A DNA stretch of 64,000 bases, taken from contig NW_004624747.1 of the NCBI RefSeq assembly GCF_000247695.1, positions 7,990,759-8,054,758 on the forward strand. The letters are read 5' to 3'. A program made the translations under genes and the position numbers. The notes beneath the pieces are model-generated. The model ran no database searches and was not told where the DNA came from. It saw only the letters and a program-made list of their open reading frames with translations. The DNA is from Heterocephalus glaber. Its lineage: Eukaryota; Chordata; Mammalia; Rodentia; Bathyergidae. Below are positions 43,001 through 53,048 of the stretch, one piece after another. How positions within the stretch are numbered: position 1 is the first letter of the stretch; the number at the start of each line of letters is the position of its first letter.

Positions 43001-45588
43001 TCTGCACATCAGATCTGAGGGACACCAAGAAGCTTCTGTCCTCATGCCAGGACAGAAGGCTGTGTGTAAATCCACAGAGTGGGTCAGGCAGGCCATGGTG
43101 GAACATGTGGAATGGGAAAGAGGAGGAAGCTATTGAAGGACTCTAGCAGCAGCACCCCTCCTGGTCTCTTAACAGTGCCAGTGCCAGGTGGTTGGGCAGC
43201 TGTGAGCCACATGATGCAGACAAAAGGTGCTGCCATAGTGGCCTCAACACTGCAGCCATTCGCTCTGAGTTGAACAGAGCCTCTTGGAGGCAGACTAGGT
43301 TATGGAAAAAGGACTCCAGGATGATGCTTAGGGCCCTGCCCTGAGTAGCCCGGGTAGGATGAGTTTTTACTGAAAATAGCAAAGTGGGGTAGGGCCTGGT
43401 TTAGAGTGAAACACTGAGCGTTTCTTTTGACCCTGTAAGATTTGAAGGAAAAAAAAACCAGCACTGAGATTGGCCTTCAGAGAGGAGTTCCGGGCTGGAG
43501 TCCTCAGGTTTGGTGAACCCCTGGGAGCTGCTGAGGTCACCCAGGACAAGAACATAGAGGGACAACAGACTGATGCAGAGGGATCCTGGCAGGGGTGGCC
43601 AAGGGCTGAGGCCACCCAAGAAAGTGGTACCTGAAGGGAGTGGCATGAGGACAGAGAGCCAGTTGCTTCCTGAGTGTGGCCATGGAGGGCCACCACCACC
43701 TGGCTGGAATGGGCTATAGGGTCAGGAGGGTGTTTTTGTTTTTTCTTGCTACTGGGAGTGACAGGAGTGGAGTGGTCATAGAAGGGGCAAGTCCACTCCC
43801 CAGGAGAGGAGGGGACATGGGAGGGTGTAGAGAAAGGCTGCAGGTGTGGTGGGACAGGAGGAACAACTGCTTCTGACCATTATTCTCACTGGTAACCAAG
43901 CTCACAGGCCATGAGCTCTGAGCAAGGTGGAGGTGAGAGGCTGATTAAGACTTGACACAGGGCCTGGGATTTAGCTCAGTGGTTTCGCCACCTGCTGCGC
44001 AGGCACAAGATCTCCAGTTCAATCCCTGGTACCAAAAACAAAGTCTTAACACAGCTGCCGGGGACAGTGCTAATAAGCCCCCTGGCACAGGGGATGGTGC
44101 TGTGGAGGTTGTCTGTGGGATTTTGCCAGTGGTGCTGGGTTACTGGGTGAGCTGGTTAGGACGGGAGAACCTGGGATTTCCTGCTCCTACAGCTGGGGGC
44201 TCACTCATCCCCTCCCCCTGCAGAGCACAGTGGGCAACAGGCAGTGAGACAGAGGGACAGGGACTTTAGTCCCTTCTCAGGTATCCTGTCTTCCCTTCTA
44301 AGCATCCACCTTCCTTTACAGATGTCAGCACAGCCCACCACCCCGGGGCCTAAACCCAAGGTCCCCCCAATTCTGACCTGTGGCCCTGACCCTCATTTGC
44401 TCCTGCCTGAGGACTTCACAGGCACCAGGGCCAGGCCTGATCTTAGCTCTGAAGCTGCAAGTGAGTACTTGGGGCCTCACAAGGCACCACTCACCCCAGT
44501 CCTGCATCTTGGACTTGATACTCATCCTGGTTCCAGAGGGGAAGATGGTCAAGTTAAGCTCCTCCTTCTCCTGTTGCCACAGGCCACGTGGACCTTGAGG
44601 TCGAGCTCGAGGGGATCCAGCAGCAATTACAGCAGTACCAGACCACCAGGAAGGACCTCTGGTGAGGCCTAGAACATGCCCTTGGCCTGTCTACAGGAGC
44701 AGATGTGGGCCTAGGAAGGCAGGAGGTTCCATTTCCCTGGGCCTGGCTTACCTGAGGTGGGAGTGAGGTGTAGTGTGTGCTGTGTGGAGCATCCCCTCTG
44801 CACTGTGGCAACCTTTACCCTCCTAGTCCTGCTTATTAGGAAGGCCCAAGTTGGCCTCCCCTGGGATGTGGGGCCCTACCTTTGATGGGGGATGATGACA
44901 CTAAACAATTGGGTCCTCTTGTCTACCCAGTGACTATGATTGTAACACAGGTGAAGTGTATGATTAGGACAGGCCTATACCCTAGCCGTACCCAGTAGTC
45001 TGACAGCCATCAACATGTAGTAGTCCTAGAGATTCGGGGCAAAGACTGGTCCCCTCATTCCCAGCTCTGCAAAGAGAGGAGGGGTGATTTCACGTATTTA
45101 CTGGTGAAGATGGGGAGGCTGGGAGTCACACAAGCCAGGTCCTACATTGTAGGGCAGGGGACCTTCCAGACCTTTCTTCACCCCATCCCCACATGAAAAT
45201 TAGCTGCTTTGCTTCTCCCTGAGCCAGAGAGACTACTTTAAGGCTCTGCCAAGAACCCAACCTGACAGGCAGCAGGTGTCCCCACCCTCAGGTCCTGCCA
45301 GCGACAAGCAAGCAACTTACGAAAATGGCTGGAGCTGAGCCAGGAGGACCCTAGGGCTGAGGACCAGGATACAGAGCGGCAGATACAGAAAGAGCTGGAG
45401 GAAGTAAGACCTCAGGCTATCCCAAGGACAGCTCCCTCGCGTGTGCATCCTTTCCATTCAGCCTGTCCCTCCCCTACCCCCAGGTGGAACTGCAGATCCA
45501 GCAGCTGGCCAAGGATCTTCAGGCCCAGCGCCAGCCCATCCATTCCTGCATAGCACGCATCCAGGCCTTACGGCAGGTTCTGTGCTAA
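2258..45588 (+). CDS. SFI1: SFI1 centrin-binding protein, 26 terminal coding exons (5' part outside window)
   Basis: SFI1 is a long alpha-helical protein of the centriole and centrosome that binds centrin through many tryptophan-containing repeats of roughly 30 residues. All 26 exons were joined by eye with matching splice phases. They give 1,011 residues ending [10 protein letters not shown] and a stop at 45586-45588. The repeat signature, hydrophobics followed by W-R/K as in [11 protein letters not shown] and [11 protein letters not shown], recurs from residue 1 to about 640. A Pro/Ser-rich linker covers about 720-915 and a C-terminal coiled coil about 915-1011. The human protein as I recall it is about 1,242 residues, so roughly 230 N-terminal residues lie upstream. 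The reading frame is never broken, so the gene looks functional. Identity rests on alignment to human SFI1 from memory and on the neighbouring convergent PISD. Confidence 0.97.
2733..2880 (+). repeat. B1-ID composite SINE
   Basis: Short B1 head then GACTGGGGATGTAGCTCAGT and CTGGGTTTGATTCCCAGTAC with an A tail. Confidence 0.75.
2936..3018 (+). repeat. ID-like SINE
   Basis: Full length; AACCCTGCTT repeated on both sides. Confidence 0.9.
3485..3711. mobile_element. Old hAT-Charlie-like DNA transposon fragment
   Basis: It contains AAGTTTTATTGGAACACC, AGAGTTGAATAGTTGCAACA and GACCATATGGCCAGCAAAG, an ancient mammalian non-autonomous hAT family known from memory. Terminal repeats are decayed. It sits in an SFI1 intron. 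Confidence 0.75.
3935..4085 (-). repeat. MIR-like SINE
   Basis: TTATCTCATTTGATTCTCATA, then GAGAAAACTAGGAAGGTTAA and CAGAGCCAGGATATGAC fit the MIR core, reversed. Confidence 0.6.
4308..4385 (-). repeat. ID-like SINE
   Basis: Flanked by TACATAGAACTT and TACACAGAACAT, a slightly decayed duplication. Confidence 0.88.
4829..5019. repeat. Two ID-like SINEs, one inserted in the tail of the other
   Basis: A + copy at 4829-4912 (diverged, ending CTGGCACACAC) is followed by a - copy at 4932-5019. The - copy is flanked by AAAAACCAGTAT and AAAAAACAGTAT, so it landed in the tail of the first. Confidence 0.85.
5126..5204 (-). repeat. ID-like SINE
   Basis: Full length with a CGCTTGTGCAACAGGC subtype middle. 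Confidence 0.88.
5240..5321 (-). repeat. ID-like SINE
   Basis: Duplicated CCTAGAATTTTA on both sides. Confidence 0.9.
6221..6402 (+). repeat. Two ID-like SINEs in tandem
   Basis: Copies at 6221-6305 and 6310-6402 in the same direction; both end in the GTACC plus A tail. The second has a mutated A box (ATTTAACTCAGTGG). Confidence 0.9.
7174..7259 (+). repeat. ID-like SINE
   Basis: Flanked by AATTCCAGG and AATTTCCAGG. An older, diverged tRNA-like copy lies just upstream at about 7050-7140. Confidence 0.88.
8180..8640. other. Unassigned block, possible solo LTR
   Basis: CpG-containing, mixed-composition stretch within AT-rich intron, ending with AATAAA (8641-8646) before an ID. Composition and length recall a solo LTR, but no inverted TG-CA ends or duplications were confirmed. 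Confidence 0.25.
8659..8742 (-). repeat. ID-like SINE
   Basis: Duplicated TTGTTCCTACTC flanks it. Confidence 0.9.
9015..9098 (-). repeat. ID-like SINE
   Basis: Full length, CGCTTGCGCAGCAGGC subtype, inserted beside an older tRNA-like copy at about 8960-9007. Confidence 0.9.
9176..9261 (-). repeat. ID-like SINE
   Basis: A perfect 17-bp duplication, GATCATCATCACATCTT, flanks it. Confidence 0.93.
9343..9421 (+). repeat. ID-like SINE
   Basis: Near consensus; AAAATTTAGTAAAAA lies on both sides, with an (AAAAT)n-type tail on the 3' side. Confidence 0.92.
10033..10192 (-). repeat. B1-like SINE with long T tract
   Basis: About 32 T (the tail read from -), then TTCAGGCTGGCCTTGAACTC and GTGTGCCACCACACCCAGC. 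The short text CTTTCCTAAGGGGTGTTTAT occurs twice just upstream (9966-10017). Confidence 0.85.
10651..10807 (+). CDS. SFI1: SFI1 coding exon 2 of window (residues 35-86)
   Basis: Acceptor GGCTTTCAG, donor GTAAGT, phase 0 in and 1 out. It reads [16 protein letters not shown], then [19 protein letters not shown], matching human SFI1 closely. It holds about one and a half Trp repeats. It is separated from the previous exon by an 8.3 kb intron. Confidence 0.95.
10907..10990 (-). repeat. ID-like SINE
   Basis: Flanked by TAGCCACAA and TAGTCACAA. Confidence 0.9.
11519..11742 (-). repeat. ID-like SINE followed by B1-like SINE
   Basis: ID at 11519-11600 abuts a B1 at 11604-11742 in the same orientation. 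A short (TTTA)n run precedes it. Confidence 0.85.
12606..12767 (+). CDS. SFI1: SFI1 coding exon 3 of window (residues 87-140)
   Basis: Acceptor CTGTTGCAG, donor GTATCC, phase 1 in and 1 out. It reads [19 protein letters not shown] and later [14 protein letters not shown]. The donor is not an ideal match, but the next exon supplies AT to make the Tyr codon expected after HWRR, which fixes the boundary. An open frame continues into the intron but loses homology. Confidence 0.93.
12862..12944 (+). repeat. ID-like SINE
   Basis: Starts only about 95 bp after SFI1 exon 12606-12767; subtype with CCTGCTGTGCAGGCGC. Confidence 0.9.
13268..13405 (-). repeat. B1-like SINE
   Basis: GTCTTGCTATGTAGTTCAGG to GCACCACTATGCCTAGT; clearly diverged. 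Confidence 0.8.
13440..13595 (-). repeat. MIR-like SINE
   Basis: TATTTGCAGGCATTATGCAT, ATTTATAGATGAGAAGCAGA and GTGATTTTCTGAGTCACA fit MIR, reversed. Confidence 0.6.
13604..13990 (-). other. Possible LTR fragment with internal 3x repeat
   Basis: On - it has AATAAACC-type polyadenylation text (GGTTTATT on +, near 13640). Inside are three related copies of AGATA-CAGCAG-TAGCTG-GAAGAG at about 13685, 13754 and 13784. No LTR ends were confirmed. Confidence 0.3.
14083..14162 (-). repeat. ID-like SINE
   Basis: Full length; flanks GCACATGTT and GCAAATGTT. Confidence 0.9.
15331..15401 (+). CDS. SFI1: SFI1 coding exon 4 of window (residues 141-164)
   Basis: Acceptor CTCCTGCAG, donor GTAAGA, phase 1 in and 0 out. 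It reads [19 protein letters not shown], equivalent to a human segment with LLCAEEAAQ. It is short, linking two Trp repeats. Confidence 0.9.
16060..16140 (+). repeat. ID-like SINE
   Basis: Perfect duplication AAAAGCAAAACCT. Confidence 0.92.
16494..16586 (+). CDS. SFI1: SFI1 coding exon 5 of window (residues 165-195)
   Basis: Acceptor TTTACATAG, donor GTGAGG, phase 0 both sides. It reads [20 protein letters not shown] and continues [12 protein letters not shown]. The [11 protein letters not shown] core is nearly identical to human SFI1. Confidence 0.94.
16945..17062 (+). repeat. B1-like SINE
   Basis: GCTGGGCATGGTGGCGCATG to GAGACCCTGTCTCAAAAA; close to B1 monomer. Confidence 0.88.
17110..18100. 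repeat. Old LINE-1 3' fragments, interrupted by two ID-like SINEs
   Basis: ATATTTACTATATCTGC to ATCCAGTCCATATTTAAATT and then ACATTCACATTGTTGTGCAA with ATCTCTAGAACTCTTTTCAT resemble the 3' region of ancient L1 elements. ID copies sit at 17441-17527 (+) and 17711-17790 (-). A stray ID 3' piece is at 17560-17597. Confidence 0.6.
18336..18446 (-). repeat. B1-like SINE
   Basis: GAGACAGAGTCTTGCTGTGT to GCGTCACCGTGCCCAGCT. Confidence 0.85.
18743..18840 (+). CDS. SFI1: SFI1 coding exon 6 of window (residues 196-227)
   Basis: Acceptor TTTGTTTCAG, donor GTAGGA, phase 0 in and 2 out. It reads [15 protein letters not shown], a textbook centrin-binding repeat, and ends NIAWAHY plus AG. Confidence 0.94.
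18899..19093 (-). repeat. Two ID-like SINEs close together
   Basis: Copies at 18899-18983 and 19016-19093. CTGACTTCACATTT before the pair and CTGACTTACATTT after it suggest one inserted at the end of the other. They begin about 60 bp after an SFI1 exon. Confidence 0.85.
20363..20429 (+). CDS. SFI1: SFI1 coding exon 7 of window (residues 228-250)
   Basis: Acceptor TTATTTCAG, donor GTATGG, phase 2 in and 0 out. It reads [20 protein letters not shown], one repeat with strong identity to human. Confidence 0.93.
20665..20692. repeat. (ATTT)n microsatellite
   Basis: Six to seven ATTT units, then an old tRNA-like copy on - at about 20693-20750. Confidence 0.85.
20769..20985 (-). repeat. ID-like SINE followed by B1-like SINE
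   Basis: ID at 20769-20850 with duplicated CTCATTCATTCATT; diverged B1 at 20862-20985. Confidence 0.85.
21640..21822 (-). repeat. (TTTG)n tail and B1-like SINE
   Basis: TTTGTTTGTTTG run then GGGTCTCCCTTTGTAGTTCA to GTGTGCTACCACGCCCTGGC. Confidence 0.87.
22790..22880 (+). repeat. ID-like SINE
   Basis: Subtype CACCTGCCGCGCAAGCGCAG, near consensus, with a mixed A/C tail. Confidence 0.9.
23066..23149 (+). repeat. ID-like SINE
   Basis: Flanked by AAAAATGCCTGTAATA and AAAAATGCCCATAATA. Confidence 0.9.
23448..23820 (+). repeat. Two B1-ID composite SINEs in tandem
   Basis: Two successive copies (23448-23645 and 23652-23820), each with TGTAATCCCAGCTACT and a tRNA-like tail (GGTAGAGCACTTGG; GGGGATGTAGCTCATGG). 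These show the B1 plus ID fusion clearly. Confidence 0.8.
24258..24489 (-). repeat. B1-like SINE followed by ID-like SINE
   Basis: B1 at 24258-24378, then ID at 24405-24489 with flanks CTACAGCCATGTTTT and CTACAACCATGTTTT. Confidence 0.88.
25092..25222 (+). CDS. SFI1: SFI1 coding exon 8 of window (residues 251-293)
   Basis: Acceptor TTACTTTAG, donor GTATGC, phase 0 in and 2 out. It reads [20 protein letters not shown] and then [15 protein letters not shown]. The preceding intron is about 4.7 kb. Confidence 0.95.
25385..25875. other. Unassigned block, possible solo LTR
   Basis: Mixed-composition stretch (AAGAAGAAAGACACAGACGG through TATTTATTGGTGACATCAT) directly after SFI1 exon 25092-25222. 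It looks retroviral-LTR-like, but no ends or duplications are confirmed. Confidence 0.25.
26280..26485 (-). repeat. MIR-like SINE
   Basis: GTAAGTGGCGGAGCCAGGAT and CAAAGTCCAGATGCTGT are the MIR core, reversed. Confidence 0.7.
26537..26630 (-). repeat. ID-like SINE
   Basis: Flanked by GGAGTTTAAGTTCTT and GGAGTTTAAGCTCTT. Confidence 0.9.
27580..27790 (+). repeat. MIR-like SINE
   Basis: GCTCTGCCACCTGGCAACTC to CACTTCAGTTTCCTAGAATG and AGCAGGGTGCCCAGCACA, nearly full length. Confidence 0.7.
28288..28728 (+). repeat. SINE cluster: ID, ID, B1, ID in one direction
   Basis: ID copies at 28288-28374, 28392-28478 and 28635-28728, with a full B1 at 28488-28634. GTCAGAGCAAG before and ATCAGAACAAGG after the first pair suggest an outer insertion later hit by a second. 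Confidence 0.9.
28740..29125 (-). repeat. Old LINE-1 ORF2-region fragment
   Basis: TATTACCATACTGTCTTGAT, GTTTGGGATTGTATTGGATA and TAGCTTTATTCTTTCCAA resemble the reverse of L1 ORF2 3' sequence; decayed. Confidence 0.5.
29126..29284 (-). repeat. B1-like SINE
   Basis: T tract then AGGATCTTGCTGTGTATTTC to TGTGCCACCATGGCTGGC. Confidence 0.85.
29802..29944 (-). repeat. B1-like SINE
   Basis: GACAGGGTCTTGCTGTATAG to GCCATGTGCCACCACACCCA. Confidence 0.87.
30360..30441 (-). repeat. ID-like SINE
   Basis: Near consensus; flanks CATGAGAGATTTTT and CATGAGAGACTTTTT. Confidence 0.92.
30751..30832 (+). CDS. SFI1: SFI1 coding exon 9 of window (residues 294-321)
   Basis: Acceptor TTGTTTTTAG, donor GTAAGT, phase 2 in and 0 out. 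It reads [20 protein letters not shown] and ends NHLAERI. From here on the introns become short. Confidence 0.95.
31136..31314 (+). CDS. SFI1: SFI1 coding exon 10 of window (residues 322-380)
   Basis: Acceptor TTGCCTCAG, donor GTGAGT, phase 0 in and 2 out. It reads [20 protein letters not shown] and later [18 protein letters not shown], so it holds two complete Trp repeats. Confidence 0.95.
32084..32159 (+). CDS. SFI1: SFI1 coding exon 11 of window (residues 381-406)
   Basis: Acceptor CCCTGCAG, donor GTAAGA, phase 2 in and 0 out. It reads [20 protein letters not shown] and ends SRWRE, one repeat. Confidence 0.94.
32455..32580 (-). repeat. MIR-like SINE
   Basis: AGGCACTTGCCTCATTTGAT and GATGAGGAAACTGGGGCTTA fit MIR, reversed. 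Confidence 0.65.
32637..32732 (+). CDS. SFI1: SFI1 coding exon 12 of window (residues 407-438)
   Basis: Acceptor TGTCCACAG, donor GTAGGA, phase 0 both sides. It reads [20 protein letters not shown] and ends LRRALQKWL. Confidence 0.94.
33140..33216 (+). CDS. SFI1: SFI1 coding exon 13 of window (residues 439-463)
   Basis: Acceptor CTTCCACAG, donor GTGAGT, phase 0 in and 2 out. It reads [20 protein letters not shown] and ends NRQLI plus [11 protein letters not shown] matches human. Confidence 0.94.
34277..34379 (+). CDS. SFI1: SFI1 coding exon 14 of window (residues 464-498)
   Basis: Acceptor CACCTATAG, donor GTGAGG, phase 2 in and 0 out. It reads [20 protein letters not shown] and ends HYRRTVCSK, one repeat. 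Confidence 0.94.
34584..34722 (+). repeat. B1-like SINE
   Basis: AGCCAGGCATGGTGGTACAT to AAGACCTTGTTTCAAAAA, with the internal duplication. Confidence 0.88.
35357..35500 (-). repeat. Old B1-ID composite SINE
   Basis: CAGTATTGGGGGATTGAACC and GAGCTAAATCCCCAGCCC, then GTTGCCCAAGCAGTACTCAA; more diverged than other ID copies. Confidence 0.65.
35824..35970 (+). repeat. B1-like SINE
   Basis: AGCCAGGCGTGGTGGCGCAT to GTGAGACCCTGTCTCCAAAA, close to family consensus. Confidence 0.9.
36450..36530. mobile_element. Short hAT-type transposon (MITE), 81 bp, with perfect 8-bp duplication
   Basis: The element starts TAGTGATGGTAAACC and ends GCTTCGCCACCACTG, an imperfect inverted repeat (10 of 15 positions). 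It is flanked by exact copies of ACCTAGGA at 36442-36449 and 36531-36538. An 8-bp duplication with central TA is typical of hAT transposases of the Buster group. It has no coding capacity and lies 62 bp before SFI1 exon 36593-36689. It is related to the element at 50400. Confidence 0.82.
36593..36689 (+). CDS. SFI1: SFI1 coding exon 15 of window (residues 499-530)
   Basis: Acceptor CTGCCTGTAG, donor GTAAGT, phase 0 in and 1 out. It reads [20 protein letters not shown] and ends EAQKVLER. A short hAT-type transposon sits only about 60 bp upstream of this exon, at 36450-36530. Confidence 0.94.
37665..37782 (-). repeat. B1-like SINE
   Basis: TTTGGAGACAAGGTCTGGTC to CGCCACATCATGCCCAGCTC. Confidence 0.85.
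38308..38580 (+). repeat. Two diverged 7SL-type SINEs
   Basis: Copies at 38308-38438 and 38452-38580; the first has GATCACTTGAGTCCAGGA, the second AATCCCAGCTACTTGGGAGG. Both are older than other B1 copies. Confidence 0.65.
38600..38790 (+). repeat. MIR-like SINE
   Basis: CTGAGTCTCAGTTTCTTCAT and CTGTAAAATAGGGATGTAGT are the conserved MIR core. Confidence 0.75.
39401..39561 (+). CDS. SFI1: SFI1 coding exon 16 of window (residues 531-584)
   Basis: Acceptor CTGTTGTAG, donor GTGAGG, phase 1 in and 0 out. It reads [20 protein letters not shown] and later [20 protein letters not shown]. An open frame runs far into the following intron, but homology stops at VRKK where the donor lies. Confidence 0.94.
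40023..40097 (+). CDS. SFI1: SFI1 coding exon 17 of window (residues 585-609)
   Basis: Acceptor CTTCTCAG, donor GTGGGA, phase 0 both sides. It reads [20 protein letters not shown] and ends QWRRQ, one repeat matching human almost residue for residue. Confidence 0.95.
40327..40475 (+). repeat. B1-like SINE
   Basis: GGGCCGGGCATGGTGGCGAA to GAGACCTTGTCTCAAAAACA. Confidence 0.9.
40819..40893 (+). CDS. SFI1: SFI1 coding exon 18 of window (residues 610-634)
   Basis: Acceptor GGCTGTAG, donor GTAAGC, phase 0 both sides. It reads [20 protein letters not shown] and ends [17 protein letters not shown] is identical to human as recalled. Confidence 0.95.
41042..41218 (+). CDS. SFI1: SFI1 coding exon 19 of window (residues 635-693)
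   Basis: Acceptor CCCTGGAG, donor GTAGGC, phase 0 both sides. It reads [20 protein letters not shown] and ends QLQAQQQVQ. This is the end of the Trp repeat array. The acceptor has a purine-interrupted tract, but the frame and homology set it. Confidence 0.94.
41289..41548 (+). CDS. SFI1: SFI1 coding exon 20 of window (residues 694-779)
   Basis: Acceptor TTGTTGCAG, donor GTGAGT, phase 0 in and 2 out. It reads [20 protein letters not shown], then [20 protein letters not shown]. It passes from the last helical repeat into the low-complexity linker. VTFEGPLL is conserved with human. Confidence 0.94.
42410..42478 (+). CDS. SFI1: SFI1 coding exon 21 of window (residues 780-802), donor uncertain
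   Basis: Acceptor TTCTTCCCAG, phase 2 in and 2 out. It reads [20 protein letters not shown] and ends TQR. The donor that fits human protein is GTCTCC, which is weak. A better donor, GTAGGT after 42511, would add 11 residues in the same phase. I chose the shorter form because human SFI1 as recalled joins SQR directly to the next exon. Confidence 0.78.
42649..42841 (+). CDS. SFI1: SFI1 coding exon 22 of window (residues 803-867)
   Basis: Acceptor CCCTCTCTCAG, donor GTAAGT, phase 2 in and 0 out. It reads [20 protein letters not shown] and later [20 protein letters not shown]. It is Pro/Ser-rich and fast-evolving, and shorter than human here. Confidence 0.9.
43962..44040 (+). repeat. ID-like SINE
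   Basis: The only young ID copy in the exon-dense part of SFI1. Flanks GACTTGACACAG and GTCTTAACACAG. Confidence 0.92.
44322..44460 (+). CDS. SFI1: SFI1 coding exon 23 of window (residues 868-913)
   Basis: Acceptor TTCCTTTACAG, donor GTGAGT, phase 0 in and 1 out. It reads [16 protein letters not shown] and then [28 protein letters not shown] matches human. Confidence 0.92.
44583..44661 (+). CDS. SFI1: SFI1 coding exon 24 of window (residues 914-939)
   Basis: Acceptor GTTGCCACAG, donor GTGAGG, phase 1 in and 2 out. It reads [20 protein letters not shown] and ends TRKDL. It begins the C-terminal coiled coil. Confidence 0.93.
45292..45403 (+). CDS. SFI1: SFI1 coding exon 25 of window (residues 940-977)
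   Basis: Acceptor CACCCTCAG, donor GTAAGA, phase 2 in and 0 out. It reads [20 protein letters not shown] and ends [10 protein letters not shown], coiled coil. Confidence 0.94.
45484..45588 (+). CDS. SFI1: SFI1 last coding exon (residues 978-1011 and stop)
   Basis: Acceptor CTACCCCCAG. It reads [20 protein letters not shown] and ends [10 protein letters not shown] before TAA. The final residues RIQALRQ-LC are the same as in human SFI1, so this is the natural C terminus. Confidence 0.96.
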   Translation: MELQIQQLAKDLQAQRQPIHSCIARIQALRQVLC

Positions 45589-45720
45589 TGCGTAGACAGG
45601 TGCTGTGTTGCAGGGTAGGCTTCAGACCACCTCCAGGAACATAAAATGACGTTACCATGAGTTTTGTGGGTTTTTATTATTTCAAAATGCCTTGCAATTA
45701 AATGAATTACTGTTCAGAAA
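45589..45720 (+). promoter_or_regulatory. SFI1: SFI1 3' UTR and candidate poly(A) signals
   Basis: After the SFI1 stop there are two candidate poly(A) hexamers on this strand: CATAAA at 45640-45645 and ATTAAA at 45697-45702. The first would cleave near 45660, the second near 45720. Which is used cannot be told from sequence; the end of the feature is a guess. Confidence 0.5.
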
Positions 45721-46833
45721 TCTCCCGCTTTTCATACAAAAATACTGTGCTACTGATACAGTTGAAAAAGTTCAATGACTCCTCCTGCAGGAGAAATTCA
45801 CAGCATTCCCAGGATCAACACAAAACCTAGCCTTGTCCCCACCAGTATGCTCCCCAGGCCCTGCATACCTGTCACCTGGGACAGATTTTCCTAGGCACTG
45901 ACCCACCATCAAGGCTCTTTTGCCTCCAACAGAGCAGCAATCTCCCCCACCCTGTTCCTGAGCTAGGCCCTCACTTGTTGGCTGCCTTATTCATTCTGGC
46001 CGCCTCCAAATGGGACAGTAAATGGTTTTGCCTGCTGCAAAGAGGACTCAGCCAGCTCTGGAAAGTCACTCTCAGGGTCTAAAGGTTCACATCATTAGTC
46101 ATCATCCTCAGAAAACACGGGCAAAGTCCAAGGCAATGCATGCAGCCAAAGATGCAAAGAAGAAAGATTCTGCTTTTGGGCCAGCGATTTAGCTCAGTGG
46201 TTCCTCTGCCTGCCCTGCAAGCGCAAGGACAAGAGTTTGATCCCCGGTACCAAAAAAAGAAAAAAATTCTGCTTTTCCAACAAGCAGGGTGAGGCAAGTA
46301 TGGGAACAAAAGGCAACTGTCATAAGGCCACGTGCTCTGAGGGGAGGGTGGGTCCACAGTCCTTACCAGGGAGGTGCCTTACCATGGGGAGGCCACAGGA
46401 CAAGGACAGAAAAAGGACACGGGGCTGACAGGAAACTGCCCAGTGATGGGAGGAGCAGCTACAGGGCATGTTTAGCACTTAGCATCTTCAAACAGTATCC
46501 GAGACCAGCTGGACACTCAGCCAGGAGATGTGGGGTCTTCAGTTTACACAATATTAAAAAAGATCCACAAGTGACTCAGGTCATTCCCCCTGACATGGTT
46601 TCTTTGTAGGGTAGGCCTAGGGCATAACATGGGCTCTGGCTGTCTTATGAAAAGGAGCCAGAACCTTTTGTCTGCATCTCTGGGACAGGCAGGAGCAAAT
46701 CATTCAGGTCCTACCAAGTGAAGCCCCCCATGGCTCGGTGGTGCTCACCTGGACACCCTCAGGGGCCTTTCTAAAAGACCCTCATGCTCCTGTGTAGAAA
46801 GATTCCCTCGGCAGCCACACCCAGAAAGAGGCC
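45650..46833 (-). promoter_or_regulatory. PISD: PISD 3' UTR with poly(A) signal at 45673-45678
   Basis: Below the PISD stop the - strand has AATAAA (TTTATT on +) at 45673-45678, giving a 3' UTR of about 1.2 kb that ends near 45655. It contains one ID-like SINE at 46179-46260, inserted antisense to PISD. The end overlaps or abuts the SFI1 3' UTR. Confidence 0.6.
46179..46260 (+). repeat. ID-like SINE inside the PISD 3' UTR
   Basis: Near consensus, with ATTCTGCTTTT on both sides; lies antisense to PISD mRNA. Confidence 0.92.
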
Positions 46834-53048
<6,215 letters not shown>

